Below are positions 26,601 through 37,761 of a stretch of 64,000 nucleotides of DNA, one piece after another. Below the pieces are notes generated by a model, which saw nothing but the letters and a program-made list of their open reading frames with translations, was not told where the DNA came from and made no database searches. The position numbers and the translations under genes were made by a program. The stretch is from Sporosarcina jiandibaonis (GTDB lineage: Bacteria; Bacillota; Bacilli; Bacillales_A; Planococcaceae). Numbering within the stretch: the stretch's first letter is position 1; every line of letters begins with the position of its first letter. The stretch spans positions 1-64,000 of the forward strand of contig NZ_JAAOIY010000001.1 of the NCBI RefSeq assembly GCF_013184495.1. Reading direction: 5' to 3'.

Positions 26601-26858
26601 TTGCTCGATAAAATGAAAGCGCTTGTGAATTGGTACGAGGAAGTATTAAGCATGCCGCATCGCCGGGAGGTTGCGAGCGAATTAAGAGATGAGGATGATT
26701 TATTTCTGCTGCTTCTTTATTCAGAAATGATCGGTATTCCGAATCCCGCGTACTATTACACACTCGAGTTATATCCTTACATGATGGAGAAATTTCATGA
26801 TTGGCATCTACGAATGGGCATGGAAAAATCGCCACTAACGGGATTTCGATGTTGTTAA
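26601..26858 (+). CDS. small cory-CC-star type protein, CstA partner candidate
   Basis: A soluble 85-residue protein rich in Tyr, Glu and Met that ends in Arg-Cys-Cys directly before the stop. This matches what I know as cory-CC-star proteins. The C-terminal CC, small size and position behind cstA recall E. coli YbdD/YjiX (DUF466), which are needed for pyruvate uptake by CstA/BtsT; homology to them is not proven. The TTG at 26601 follows gaggtgag at about 6 bases; ATG at 26610 is an alternative. It is followed 28 bases later by the ArsA-like ATPase gene. Confidence 0.65.
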   Translation: MLDKMKALVNWYEEVLSMPHRREVASELRDEDDLFLLLLYSEMIGIPNPAYYYTLELYPYMMEKFHDWHLRMGMEKSPLTGFRCC

Positions 26859-26886
26859 GATAGATTGAGGGGAGTGGGGTGTCAAC

Positions 26887-27819
26887 ATGGATGTCTTAAC
26901 CAAAAACATAATTTTTGTCGGAGGCAAGGGGGGCGTAGGGAAGTCTACGTCGGCTGCAGCAATCGCTTTGCAATCTGCCGAGCAAGGATTTAAAACATTA
27001 CTAATTTCAACAGATCCGGCACACAATGTCGGGGATATTTTCAGTACGAATATAGGCGGAAAAACAAAAGAAATTGCTGATAATTTATATGCACTAGAAA
27101 TAGATCCCGATATTGAAACGGATAATTATATTAAAAGCGTCAAAGAAAATATTCGCGGGGTCGTCCATTCAGGCATGATGGAAGAAGTGCATCGCCAACT
27201 GGACACCGCCAAAGCATCACCGGGCGCAGATGAAGCGGCCTTATTTGATAAGTTGATCAGTATTATTTTAGAAGAACGAGCAAATTTCGATAAGCTCGTC
27301 TTCGATACCGCACCCACGGGACACACAATTCGTTTACTTACTTTGCCAGAATTAATGGGCGTCTGGATTAAGGGATTACTGGATAAACGAAGAACGACCA
27401 ATGAAAATTATTCAAGACTAATCAATGATGGCGAACCAGTAGAGGATCCGATATACGATGTTTTACGTATTAGACAATCGCGTTTTTCGAAAGCCAGAGA
27501 AGTCCTGCTAGATAAGAAGCAAACAGGTTTTATCTTTGTTCTGAACCCTGAACGTTTACCGATATTGGAAACAAAGAAAGCGATTGAACTTTTAAATAAA
27601 TATGATTTGGCCGTGTCAACGCTAATTATCAATAAAGTGCTGCCTGAAGACGCTGACGGAGATTTTATTATGGAACGGAAAAAACATGAAAAACAATATA
27701 TTGAAATGATCAAAGAAACGTTTACGAAGCAACAACTAATTTTTGTACCTTTATTCTCGCAAGATATTATTAGTGAAAAGCATCTTGCATTGTTCAGTGA
27801 ATATTTTAGAAAAGGATGA
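26887..27819 (+). CDS. ArsA/Get3-family ATPase
   Basis: A 310-residue deviant-Walker ATPase of the SIMIBI class. It has GGKGGVGKSTSAAA (P-loop, about 12-25), the switch region STDPAHNVGD and FDTAPTGHTIRLL. No arsenic-binding cysteine triad and no second ATPase half are visible, and no ars genes are nearby. A Get3-like chaperone or targeting role is therefore more likely than arsenite export. It sits between the CC-tail gene and an oxidoreductase, and its stop overlaps the ribosome site of the next gene, so they form one operon. Confidence 0.8.
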   Translation: MDVLTKNIIFVGGKGGVGKSTSAAAIALQSAEQGFKTLLISTDPAHNVGDIFSTNIGGKTKEIADNLYALEIDPDIETDNYIKSVKENIRGVVHSGMMEEVHRQLDTAKASPGADEAALFDKLISIILEERANFDKLVFDTAPTGHTIRLLTLPELMGVWIKGLLDKRRTTNENYSRLINDGEPVEDPIYDVLRIRQSRFSKAREVLLDKKQTGFIFVLNPERLPILETKKAIELLNKYDLAVSTLIINKVLPEDADGDFIMERKKHEKQYIEMIKETFTKQQLIFVPLFSQDIISEKHLALFSEYFRKG

Positions 27820-27824
27820 TTAAA

Positions 27825-28808
27825 ATGAAAGCATTTGTACATGAATTCGGCGAACTGAAAATTGGAGAGGTGAGCGAGCCAGTAGCAAAAAAAGGGGAAG
27901 TCGTCGTTAAACTCCGCACAGCGGGATTAAATCGACGTGATTTATACATACCTGATCGTCGAGGAGATGAAGCCGAGTCCCTAGTATTAGGTTCTGATGG
28001 CGCTGGCGTAGTCGATTCGATCGGGGAAGGGGTAACAAATTTTTCAATCGGCGATGAAGTTATAATAAACCCGGCTTTGCGATGGGAGATTAATAGCGAT
28101 GCGCCCCCGGAAGGATTCGATATTTTAGGCATGCCAGATAACGGAACATTTGCCGAAAAGATCGTCATCTCCTCAGAGCAAATAGAATTAAAACCGAAGC
28201 ACCTTGCTTGGGGAGAAGCTGGCGTACTGGCCTTATCTGCGTTAACGGGTTACCGTGCATTATTTACAAAAGGAAATTTGAAAGAAGGGGAAACCGTTTT
28301 TATTCCCGGGGCCGGCAGCGGAGTTGCAACTTATTTAATTTCATTCGCTAAAAATATCGGCGCTCGTGTGATCGTGACTTCTCGAAGTGAAAAAAAGCGT
28401 CAACAGGCGCTCGAATTAGGTGCAGATATTGCCCTCGATACGAATGGCGATTGGAAACAAGAATTGGATGGAGAAGTTATCGATTTAGTAATTGAAAGTG
28501 TGGGACGAGCAACATTTAATCGTTCTTTAGAAGTCTTGAAGAAGGGTGGAAGAATCGTTGTGTTCGGCGCAACGACTGAGGACAAAGTAGAGTTGGATTT
28601 ACGAAACTTTTTCTACAGTCAATTTCAATTACTCGGTTCGACTATGGGAAGCAGGGAAGAGCTCCGGGATATGATCGCTCATATTGAAAAGTATGAAACC
28701 AGACCGGTTGTTGATAAAACATTTGCACTCGACGATGCAGTTGAAGCATTCGAGTATCTTGAAGAGAGTAAAAACTTTGGGAAAGTCGCATTTAAAATTA
28801 GTGAATAA
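27825..28808 (+). CDS. zinc-independent MDR oxidoreductase (quinone reductase/YogA-like)
   Basis: A 327-residue medium-chain dehydrogenase. The N-terminal GroES-like domain shows AGLNRRDLYI, where classical alcohol dehydrogenases have the zinc-ligand cysteine. The sequence then reads GSDGAGVVDSIGEG instead of GHE, so no catalytic zinc is expected. The nucleotide-binding motif is PGAGSGVATYLISFA. It probably reduces enones or quinones with NADPH. ATG 27825 gives the usual MKAFVHEFG start and follows aaaagga; an ATG at 27816 overlaps the ArsA stop. It lies 5 bases after the ATPase gene. Confidence 0.78.
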   Translation: MKAFVHEFGELKIGEVSEPVAKKGEVVVKLRTAGLNRRDLYIPDRRGDEAESLVLGSDGAGVVDSIGEGVTNFSIGDEVIINPALRWEINSDAPPEGFDILGMPDNGTFAEKIVISSEQIELKPKHLAWGEAGVLALSALTGYRALFTKGNLKEGETVFIPGAGSGVATYLISFAKNIGARVIVTSRSEKKRQQALELGADIALDTNGDWKQELDGEVIDLVIESVGRATFNRSLEVLKKGGRIVVFGATTEDKVELDLRNFFYSQFQLLGSTMGSREELRDMIAHIEKYETRPVVDKTFALDDAVEAFEYLEESKNFGKVAFKISE

Positions 28809-28812
28809 GACA

Positions 28813-28848
28813 AAACCCTCCCGTAAATTATTTCACGGGAGGATTCTC
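28813..28848. terminator. bidirectional terminator between two convergent genes
   Basis: Inverted repeat cctcccg(t)aaa ... ttt(ca)cgggagg with short A and T flanks lies between the ends of the oxidoreductase gene and the tyrosine phenol-lyase gene. Confidence 0.7.
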
Positions 28849-28849
28849 T

Positions 28850-30340
<1,491 letters not shown>

Positions 30341-30385
30341 TTATCAGAGCGTTCTTATTTTTGTTGCTTTATTTTCACAATATGA

Positions 30386-30415
30386 TTGTCTATCCAGCGA
30401 AATGAGCGATATAAT
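30386..30415 (+). promoter_or_regulatory. sigma-A promoter of fhs
   Basis: TTGTCT (30386-30391), 18-base spacer, perfect TATAAT (30410-30415); the start codon follows after about 20 bases. Confidence 0.75.
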
Positions 30416-30436
30416 AGAAGAAAAGGTAAAGTGGGG

Positions 30437-32122
30437 ATGGAAATGACGAGAAAAGTTGAACCGCTCACTGATTTGGAAATTGCAACACGCGCACAAATGA
30501 AATCGATATGGGATATTGCTTACACGGCTGGTATTCCGGAGGAAGCAATTGAACCATTTGGCAGATATAAAGCAAAAATAGATGTAACAAAACTAAAGAA
30601 AACAACAACACAAGGAAAAGTTATCCTCGTCACCGCTATTAGTCCGACGCCTGCAGGTGAAGGGAAATCAACTGTAACAGTAGGACTTGCAGATGCTTTT
30701 ACAAAACTTAACGAGAAAGTGATGATTGCATTACGCGAGCCTTCACTTGGTCCAGTCATGGGCATGAAAGGCGGGGCCACCGGCGGCGGATATGCACAAG
30801 TGCTTCCAATGGAAGAAATAAATCTACATTTTAACGGAGACATACATGCAATTACAACAGCGAATAATGCATTAAGTGCACTCATTGATAATCATCTACA
30901 TAGGGGCAACGAGTTGCAATTAGACCCGCGTAGAATAACGTGGAAACGCGTTCTCGATATAAATGATCGTGCGTTGCGTCATGTGACGATAGGCCTCGGC
31001 GGACCCGCACAAGGCATTCCGCGAGAAGATGGATTTGATATTACGGCCGCATCGGAAATCATGGCAGTCTTTTGTTTAGCGAAGGATCTAATCGATTTAA
31101 AGGAACGAATTTCACGTATTGTCATCGGTTACACGTATAAAATGGAAGCGGTTACAGTCGCTGATCTTGGTGTAGAAGGTGCGCTAACACTATTATTGAA
31201 AGAAGCATTTAAACCGAATTTAGTTCAAACAATCGAAGGCACACCGGCTCTGATCCACGGAGGACCGTTTGCGAATATTGCGCACGGCTGCAACTCTTTA
31301 ATCGCCACGAATACCGCCAGACAGCTTGCTGACTATGTCATCACAGAAGCTGGATTCGGTTCAGATCTAGGCGCTGAAAAGTTTATGAATATCAAAGCAA
31401 GGCAAGGCGGATTTTCACCTGATGCAGTCGTCGTTGTAGCAACTGTCCGGGCTCTCAAAATGCACGGCGGCGTATCGAAAAGTGACCTAGCCATCGAAAA
31501 TAAAGAAGCAGTAATTCGAGGGATTCCTAATTTAGCAAAGCATATCGAAACAATTCGCACTTTCGGGGTGGAGCCTGTCGTCGCAATCAACCGTTTCATC
31601 AAGGACTCCGTGTCTGAAATAAATGCCATTATTAATTGGTGTAAGGTGAATGGTGTTCGCGTAGCAGTCGCGAATGTCTGGGAAGACGGTGGGGAAGGCG
31701 GAATCGAGCTTGCAAAAGAAGTGCTACAAGTTGTTAATGAAACAAAAAACTTCGCCGCTTTATATGATGTCGAAGAATCCATCTACAATAAAGTTCAAAA
31801 AATTGTTCAACAAGTTTACGGCGGGAAAGATGTCATTTTTTCTGACCAAGCGCAGCGTAATATGATAGACATCGAACGAAATGGTTGGGATGTACTGCCA
31901 ATCTGCATGGCAAAAACGCAATATTCATTTTCAGACGAGCCAAAACTTTTAGGACGACCAAAAGACTTTTCAATCACAGTGCGCGAAATCATCCCTAAAC
32001 TCGGCGCTGGTTTCTTAGTCTGCCTAACAGGCGATATTATGACAATGCCCGGTTTACCAAAATCACCTGCAGCACTGAATATGGATGTCGATGAAAATGG
32101 AAATGCGGTTGGTTTGATGTAA
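30437..32122 (+). CDS. fhs: formate-tetrahydrofolate ligase
   Basis: ATP-dependent activation of formate to 10-formyl-tetrahydrofolate for purine and formyl-Met synthesis. The 561-residue chain has the ATP-binding [14 protein letters not shown], then [18 protein letters not shown] and [13 protein letters not shown]-type folate/formate motifs typical of the family. The ATG at 30437 follows aaaagg by 10 bases; the ATG at 30443 is an equally possible start. It is monocistronic: its own promoter lies before it and a terminator follows. B. subtilis lacks this enzyme. Confidence 0.94.
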   Translation: MEMTRKVEPLTDLEIATRAQMKSIWDIAYTAGIPEEAIEPFGRYKAKIDVTKLKKTTTQGKVILVTAISPTPAGEGKSTVTVGLADAFTKLNEKVMIALREPSLGPVMGMKGGATGGGYAQVLPMEEINLHFNGDIHAITTANNALSALIDNHLHRGNELQLDPRRITWKRVLDINDRALRHVTIGLGGPAQGIPREDGFDITAASEIMAVFCLAKDLIDLKERISRIVIGYTYKMEAVTVADLGVEGALTLLLKEAFKPNLVQTIEGTPALIHGGPFANIAHGCNSLIATNTARQLADYVITEAGFGSDLGAEKFMNIKARQGGFSPDAVVVVATVRALKMHGGVSKSDLAIENKEAVIRGIPNLAKHIETIRTFGVEPVVAINRFIKDSVSEINAIINWCKVNGVRVAVANVWEDGGEGGIELAKEVLQVVNETKNFAALYDVEESIYNKVQKIVQQVYGGKDVIFSDQAQRNMIDIERNGWDVLPICMAKTQYSFSDEPKLLGRPKDFSITVREIIPKLGAGFLVCLTGDIMTMPGLPKSPAALNMDVDENGNAVGLM

Positions 32123-32153
32123 CACGAATAAATAAGGTTAAAAAACAGTAAAG

Positions 32154-32194
32154 AGTATGGGGAGAATTTAAATAATTCACACCATACTTTTTTA
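32154..32194 (+). terminator. intrinsic terminator of fhs
   Basis: Stem agtatgg / ccatact extended by an inner gaatt / aattc pairing, followed by a T6 run. Confidence 0.85.
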
Positions 32195-32338
32195 TTCGAA
32201 GATATTAAGACTAATGAATCGTTTCGAGCGGATGCTCCCTGAGAGTTGTGTCCACCTTTTTCCGGTATTTCCTCGGTCGTCGTCGCACCCCACTCTGATT
32301 TTATAGTTAGTAAATAAAAAGGAGGTGTTTTATTTAAA

Positions 32339-32722
32339 ATGCAATTAATTTTATTCACAATAGTTTATTGCTTTATAACACACCTTCTGAATATTTCATA
32401 TGGACCTGCTTTTGGAATTATTTTAATGCTTTTTGGCTTTCTTAAAGGTTTTTTCAGTAACGAGTTTAGGAACTTTTTAAATCTAACAAGTTCTAAGAAT
32501 TTGTATATGAAGAATGGGTTTAAAGATTCTTTAATAGAATTATTATGTTTAGTATTAATTTATATTAATGCTATATTAATTGATTACGTACCATTTACTG
32601 TTTTTGAATACGTATATTTATTTGCTGGTTTTGCAATTTTTTATCGTTTTTTATTTTGGGGTATAACACGAACAATTCAAGAAAGAAATGTAAATATGCT
32701 TCCAAAACATAAAAAAGGGTAG
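32339..32722 (+). CDS. unrecognised AT-rich integral membrane protein
   Basis: A 127-residue protein that I cannot assign to a family. Hydrophobic segments lie at about 2-18, 22-38, 64-80 and 88-108, with a basic C-terminus (LPKHKKG). The gene is visibly richer in A+T than its neighbours and in codons such as tta, att and ttt. It stands alone between terminators, with a strong aaggaggtg 11 bases before the ATG. The base composition suggests recent acquisition. Confidence 0.6.
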   Translation: MQLILFTIVYCFITHLLNISYGPAFGIILMLFGFLKGFFSNEFRNFLNLTSSKNLYMKNGFKDSLIELLCLVLIYINAILIDYVPFTVFEYVYLFAGFAIFYRFLFWGITRTIQERNVNMLPKHKKG

Positions 32723-32740
32723 CGAAGGCCACCCTTTTTA
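32711..32740. terminator. bidirectional terminator
   Basis: aaaaagggt and acccttttt arms with an inner gc/gc pairing separate the orphan membrane gene from the convergent peptidase gene. A- and T-runs flank both sides. Confidence 0.8.
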
Positions 32741-32792
32741 CTTATTCTTTGTGATCAATATTATTTTTCCGTTTTCATGGTCTATATTATTG

Positions 32793-34490
32793 TTACAATG
32801 TTTTATCATCAACAGCGTCTAACCAAGACTCGATCGTCCCAATGACTGATTCAACACAGCCATCTTCGAAAGGTGAAATCAGATTGGCTTCTGCGACAAG
32901 TTCCGTGAATGGTTTTGAACCGCCAAGTTTACAAAGATGCAAGTAATCTTTCCATGCGCTATCTCGATCTTCTTGCGACCGTTTCCAAAATTGGAACGCG
33001 CAAATTTGTGCAAGCGTGTAATCGATATAATAAAACGGTGATTGATAAATATGTCCTTGACGTTGCCAAACGCCGCCCGATTCCAAATAATGATTTCCAT
33101 CATAATCGCGTGAAGGCAAATAAGTCGCCTCAATTTTTTTCCATGCAGCCTTTCGATCCGCCGGTGTCATTTCAGGATTTTCATATACAACATGTTGAAA
33201 CTCGTCAACTGCTACACCATACGGTAAAAATAGAAGCGCACTACTTAAATGAGCGAATTTATATTTATCGGTCTGTTCTTTGAAAAATAATTCCATCCAA
33301 GGCCAAGTGAAAAATTCCATGCTCATCGAGTGGATTTCAGCACCTTCATGCGTCGGCCACATGTATTCAGGAATTCCGATATTGCGACTGCAATATACTT
33401 GGAATGCATGCCCGGCTTCATGTGTTAGTACATCAATATCCCCAGAAGTTCCGTTGAAATTTGAAAAGATAAAAGGAGAGTCATAATTATCGATAAAGGT
33501 ACAATAACCGCCTGCTTCTTTTCCAGTTTTCGCTTCAAGGTCCATCAAATTCTTGTCCGTCATGTATTGGAAAAACTCGTCTGTTTCAGGCGATAACTCA
33601 GCATACATTTTTTTACCGTTCTCGATGATCCACTCAGGACTGCCTTGCGGTTTCGCATTACCGGTTAAGAAATTAAGCGATTGATCATAAAACTTTAATT
33701 TATCGACTTCAATACGTTCAGCTTGGCGTTCATATAAACGATTGGCCAGAGGAACTATGTGATCTCGAACTTGCTTGCGGAAATTTTCTACCATTTCGGA
33801 ATCATAACCAATTCGATTCATGCGTAAATAGCCAAGTTCCACAAAGTTTTTAAATCCTAGAGTCGTTGCGATTTCATGACGCAGTTTAACGAGCTTGTCG
33901 TATATCTCATCAAATTTGTCGCCATTGTCTTCATAGAACTTATAAGATGCTTCCATAGCGGCTTTTCGGACGGAGCGTTCTATTGACTCGGCGTAAGGTG
34001 CTAATTGGGCTAGCGTCAATGTTTTACCGTCAAAATCGATTTGAGCTGAAGCGACGAGTTTTGAGTAATCAGAAGTTAATTTGTTTTCCTGTTGTAAAAG
34101 AGACAAAACTTCGGGCGAAAAAGATTTGATTGAGTTTTCCGCAAGTGCAAATAATTGTGCACCCCATTTTTCTTCGAGTTGTATTCTAAATGGCGTGGAT
34201 ACAAGTTCCTTGTAATATGCAGTAGCGAGTTCCTGATACTCAGGTTCGATTTCATCGAAATAATCACGTTCTTTTTGATAAAATTCATCATTCGTATTGA
34301 TGGACGCCCGAATATAGACGATATTGGCTTGTGTTGAAAACTCATTACCAATGGCATTGATTTTTTCAATTACATCATTTTGCTGTTCAAAAGAGCTTGC
34401 ATTTCGGAATTCTGCAAGAAGAACTTTAAAATCGTTTTTAATTTCATTCATGTCGGGCCTAGCATATTGAAAATCTTCAAATTTCAGCAC
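32793..34490 (-). CDS. M3 family oligoendopeptidase
   Basis: Cytoplasmic zinc peptidase of the thimet/PepF family, 565 residues and helical. The HExxH motif is in DVLTHEAGHAFQVY (about residues 352-356), and a downstream Glu in HEGAEIHSMSMEFF completes the zinc site. It probably degrades short peptides. The GTG start is supported by aggaggt at 7 bases; this gives the N-terminus MLKFEDFQYARP, usual for this subgroup. It is convergent to the orphan membrane gene and divergent from the P-type ATPase. Confidence 0.88.
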   Translation of the reverse strand: MLKFEDFQYARPDMNEIKNDFKVLLAEFRNASSFEQQNDVIEKINAIGNEFSTQANIVYIRASINTNDEFYQKERDYFDEIEPEYQELATAYYKELVSTPFRIQLEEKWGAQLFALAENSIKSFSPEVLSLLQQENKLTSDYSKLVASAQIDFDGKTLTLAQLAPYAESIERSVRKAAMEASYKFYEDNGDKFDEIYDKLVKLRHEIATTLGFKNFVELGYLRMNRIGYDSEMVENFRKQVRDHIVPLANRLYERQAERIEVDKLKFYDQSLNFLTGNAKPQGSPEWIIENGKKMYAELSPETDEFFQYMTDKNLMDLEAKTGKEAGGYCTFIDNYDSPFIFSNFNGTSGDIDVLTHEAGHAFQVYCSRNIGIPEYMWPTHEGAEIHSMSMEFFTWPWMELFFKEQTDKYKFAHLSSALLFLPYGVAVDEFQHVVYENPEMTPADRKAAWKKIEATYLPSRDYDGNHYLESGGVWQRQGHIYQSPFYYIDYTLAQICAFQFWKRSQEDRDSAWKDYLHLCKLGGSKPFTELVAEANLISPFEDGCVESVIGTIESWLDAVDDKTL

Positions 34491-34650
34491 ATGTATGACC
34501 TCCTAAGTGTTGGATAAAATACTACACTACTACTATTCTTCATTATTTTTATAAAAAAAGCAATATTTATTTAAATTTGTTTACTCGCTCTATAATGTAA
34601 GTATTTATCTCTAGATAGGGTAATGGTATAGAAAAAGGAGGTAATTTAAA

Positions 34651-37278
34651 GTGCATAATAGACAACCCGAGACCGATCCAACGGTTGGCTTAAGTGAAGA
34701 AGAAGCGGCTCGAAAATTAAAGGAGTTCGGTCCGAACAAATTAAAAGGTTCTAAACCGGTTTCACTATTACAACGTCTATTTGCCCAAATTAATAACGCG
34801 TTAATTTACATTTTAATTATCGCCTCAATCATTTCTGGTTTTTTGGGTGAAATAACGGATTCTATAATTATTGGAATTGTCGTGGTTATTAATGCAATCA
34901 TTGGTGTAATACAAGAGTCCAAAGCTGAAGAAGCACTTGAAGCATTAAAGAATATGTCTACGCCAAAAGCATTAGTCAGAAGGGGTGGAAAACAACAAGA
35001 AATTTCATCAGAAGAGGTTGTAGTGGGCGATGTCATTATACTCGATGCCGGCAGATACATACCTTGTGACATTAAGTTAGTTGAATCCGTCAATCTGAAA
35101 GTTGAAGAGGCAGTACTGACCGGAGAATCTGTTCCGGTGGATAAAAACGCTAATTTTGTTGGAGACGAATTAATGCCAATAGGAGACAGAAAAGATTTGG
35201 CATTTATGTCTACATTAGTAACGAATGGTCGGGCAACGGGCATCGCTATGACTACCGGAATGGACACAGAGATAGGTAAGATTGCAACTATGCTCCATTC
35301 TGCAAAAGACGAAGAAACCCCTTTGCAGAAAAATCTTGCTCAGTTAGGTAAGTATCTTGGAATTACAGCATTATCAATATGTGTAATTATTTTTATTATC
35401 GGTGTATTCCAAGGCCGCGGGTATTTAGAAATGTTTATGCTAGCTGTCAGCTTAGCTGTGGCTGCAATACCTGAAGGAATGCTAGCCATCGTGTCTATCG
35501 TACTTGCAATTGGGGTGCAACGAATGATCAAGCAAAATGTTATCATTCGAAAACTGCCCGCTGTTGAGGCGTTAGGATCCGTCAATGTCATCTGTTCCGA
35601 TAAAACAGGTACATTGACACAAAATCGAATGACAGTCACAAAGTTTTTTGTCGGAAATGAACTATATAGTCTATCGGAAACCGATTCTAAAGATCATATC
35701 CAACAAATGCTTTTCAAAAATATTTTATTATGTAATGATTCAACTTATACGCCAACTAATGAGACAGGCGATCCGACTGAAATCGCATTACTCGTTGCGA
35801 GCGAAAAGTTCGGCTTAAACAAAAAGGAACTTGATCGACGTATTCCTAGAGTTGCTGAGTTACCATTCGATTCAACACGAAAACTGATGACGACCGTTCA
35901 TGACAGCGACTCTAAAGTTTTGTCGCAAACGAAAGGCGCGATAGATGGAATACTACCTAGGTGTAAATATGTTGAAACCAGTGATGGTGCGGTCTTGCTT
36001 AACGATACGATGCGCAAAACAATAGAAGAAGCTGCTGAGTCAATGGCGAGTATTGCTCTTCGAGTATTGGGATCGGCTTATAAAAAAGTAGATGCCTTGG
36101 ACGGCGTTGATTTACAATCATTCGAAGAGGAAATGACGTTTATTGGTTTAGTGGGAATGATTGATCCACCTCGTGAAGAAGTTAAAGACGCCATACAATT
36201 GACGAAAAATGCAGGCATTCGAACTGTGATGATAACAGGAGATCATAAAGATACGGCATTTGCCATTGCTAGCGATTTGGGAATCGCTACAGATAGAATG
36301 GAAGTAATTGAAGGGAAAATGCTCGATAAATTATCTGAAGTAGAATTACTTGAAAAAAGCGAACATCTTAATGTATACGCACGTGTTTCGCCAAAACACA
36401 AAGTAAGAATTGTACAAGCTTTGAAAGCAAAAGGGAACACTGTTTCAATGACAGGTGACGGGGTAAATGATGCACCTTCGTTAAAGTCTGCAGATATAGG
36501 CGTAGCGATGGGAATCACTGGCACTGACGTCGCAAAAGGCGCTTCGGACATGGTTTTAACAGACGACAATTTTTCATCTATTGTTAAAGCTATAGAGGAA
36601 GGACGCACCATATATCGTAATATCAAGAAGTCGATTTTATTTTTATTATCCTGCAATTTAGGTGAGATACTCGCATTATTTACGGCTATTTTACTTGGCT
36701 GGCCACTAATCCTGCGACCTATCCATATTTTGTGGGTAAATCTTGTTACGGATATGTTTCCAGCACTTTCATTAGGAGTTGATCCGGAAGAATCTGGAGT
36801 CATGAAGGAAAAGCCTAGGAACCAAAAAGAAACCATTTTTAAAGATGCACTGCCATTTCTTTTTTTCAATGGCATTCTTATTGGCGCAATTACACTTGCT
36901 GCATTTATGATCGGAATCTATTCATCAGGTCAGTATACGGGGAGTTTCCTTTCAATGTTTAGAGGAACTATTTCAGAATCAGCACTGATTCATGGACAGA
37001 CGATGGCTTTCATTGCTCTTAGTTTTGCACAACTAGCTCATTCGTTAAATTTTAGATCGAGGAATGAATCCATATTTAAAGCAGGAATATTAAAGAATAG
37101 ATTTTTAATCTATTCGATATTACTCGGAATTACATTACAAATAACGATTGTATCGGTTGGGCCGATTGCTTCTATTTTTAGTGTGCAGTCATTATCAATG
37201 ACTAATTGGCTAATAATTCTAGGATTAAGCACTTTGCCAATCGGCATAAATGAAATTGTAAAATTAGTTAAACGGTAA
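34651..37278 (+). CDS. Ca2+-transporting P-type ATPase (SERCA/PMR1-like)
   Basis: An 875-residue P2-type pump. It has an N-terminal cation-ATPase domain, TGESVPV in the actuator domain, the phosphorylation site [11 protein letters not shown] (Asp about 317), [15 protein letters not shown] in the hinge and ten transmembrane segments. Residues forming Ca2+ sites in SERCA are retained: AAIPEGM in TM4, Asn/Glu of CNLGE in TM5 and Asn/Asp of NLVTD in TM6. Calcium (possibly Mn2+) export is therefore more likely than Na+/K+ exchange. The GTG start has ggaggtaa 8 bases upstream. It appears monocistronic. Confidence 0.88.
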   Translation: MHNRQPETDPTVGLSEEEAARKLKEFGPNKLKGSKPVSLLQRLFAQINNALIYILIIASIISGFLGEITDSIIIGIVVVINAIIGVIQESKAEEALEALKNMSTPKALVRRGGKQQEISSEEVVVGDVIILDAGRYIPCDIKLVESVNLKVEEAVLTGESVPVDKNANFVGDELMPIGDRKDLAFMSTLVTNGRATGIAMTTGMDTEIGKIATMLHSAKDEETPLQKNLAQLGKYLGITALSICVIIFIIGVFQGRGYLEMFMLAVSLAVAAIPEGMLAIVSIVLAIGVQRMIKQNVIIRKLPAVEALGSVNVICSDKTGTLTQNRMTVTKFFVGNELYSLSETDSKDHIQQMLFKNILLCNDSTYTPTNETGDPTEIALLVASEKFGLNKKELDRRIPRVAELPFDSTRKLMTTVHDSDSKVLSQTKGAIDGILPRCKYVETSDGAVLLNDTMRKTIEEAAESMASIALRVLGSAYKKVDALDGVDLQSFEEEMTFIGLVGMIDPPREEVKDAIQLTKNAGIRTVMITGDHKDTAFAIASDLGIATDRMEVIEGKMLDKLSEVELLEKSEHLNVYARVSPKHKVRIVQALKAKGNTVSMTGDGVNDAPSLKSADIGVAMGITGTDVAKGASDMVLTDDNFSSIVKAIEEGRTIYRNIKKSILFLLSCNLGEILALFTAILLGWPLILRPIHILWVNLVTDMFPALSLGVDPEESGVMKEKPRNQKETIFKDALPFLFFNGILIGAITLAAFMIGIYSSGQYTGSFLSMFRGTISESALIHGQTMAFIALSFAQLAHSLNFRSRNESIFKAGILKNRFLIYSILLGITLQITIVSVGPIASIFSVQSLSMTNWLIILGLSTLPIGINEIVKLVKR

Positions 37279-37284
37279 AATTAC

Positions 37285-37312
37285 TTGTTCAGCATGGGAT
37301 TCGTGTTAGAAT
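37285..37312 (+). promoter_or_regulatory. sigma-A promoter of the DUF6509 gene
   Basis: TTGTTC (37285-37290), 16-base spacer and TGT-TAGAAT extended -10 (to 37312). Confidence 0.55.
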
Positions 37313-37340
37313 AGTTAATTGAATGTGAGGATGATTTTAA

Positions 37341-37631
37341 TTGGAAATAAATGAATATATTGTAGAACAACTTGTCGATCCAACGGGTTTAATCCAAGGG
37401 GAACGATATGAATTTCGATTATATATATCGCTTGACGAAGATGACGAATTATATACGGAATCCGGCATTGGCGTCCGTGCAATTTTTGCCGTGGATGACC
37501 AAGGTGAACGTGTGGTTGTTGCTCACTTTTTCGAACGGGAAACGGATGCTTTCATTGATTTTGAATTAGATGAGGATGAACTTTTGGAAGTCGAGCAGTT
37601 TTGCAAAAAACATTACAACAGTGATGAGTAA
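37341..37631 (+). CDS. DUF6509 family small acidic protein
   Basis: A 96-residue cytoplasmic acidic protein matching the pattern of the DUF6509 family of bacilli: an N-terminal EYIVEQLVDPTGLIQGERYEF, a central EDDELYTE and a C-terminal acidic helix. Function is unknown. It begins with a TTG, 10 bases behind gtgagga. No operon partner is evident. Confidence 0.7.
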   Translation: MEINEYIVEQLVDPTGLIQGERYEFRLYISLDEDDELYTESGIGVRAIFAVDDQGERVVVAHFFERETDAFIDFELDEDELLEVEQFCKKHYNSDE

Positions 37632-37761
37632 AAGATAATTATATTCTGCTAGCAATAGGAAACAAATTATGTGTTTTTTTCGTCCTGTTAGTAGATAATG
37701 TATTTGTGGGGTAAATTATACGTATTTCGTCACTTACTATTTTAATTGGAGTGTTTAATTC

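Noticed and set aside
26887-27819. Arsenite efflux ATPase (arsA)
   Set aside because: It is a single ATPase half, with no arsenic-binding cysteines recognised and no arsB, arsD or arsR in the vicinity.
32216-32300. Possible third, degenerate copy of the intergenic repeat
   Set aside because: Only scattered short matches to the 15131-15197 block; they could be chance.
36243-36875. A 210-codon minus-strand frame inside the Ca2+ ATPase gene
   Set aside because: It is antisense to a well-supported gene, has low-complexity hydrophobic/Ser-rich composition, no ribosome site and no recognisable domain.
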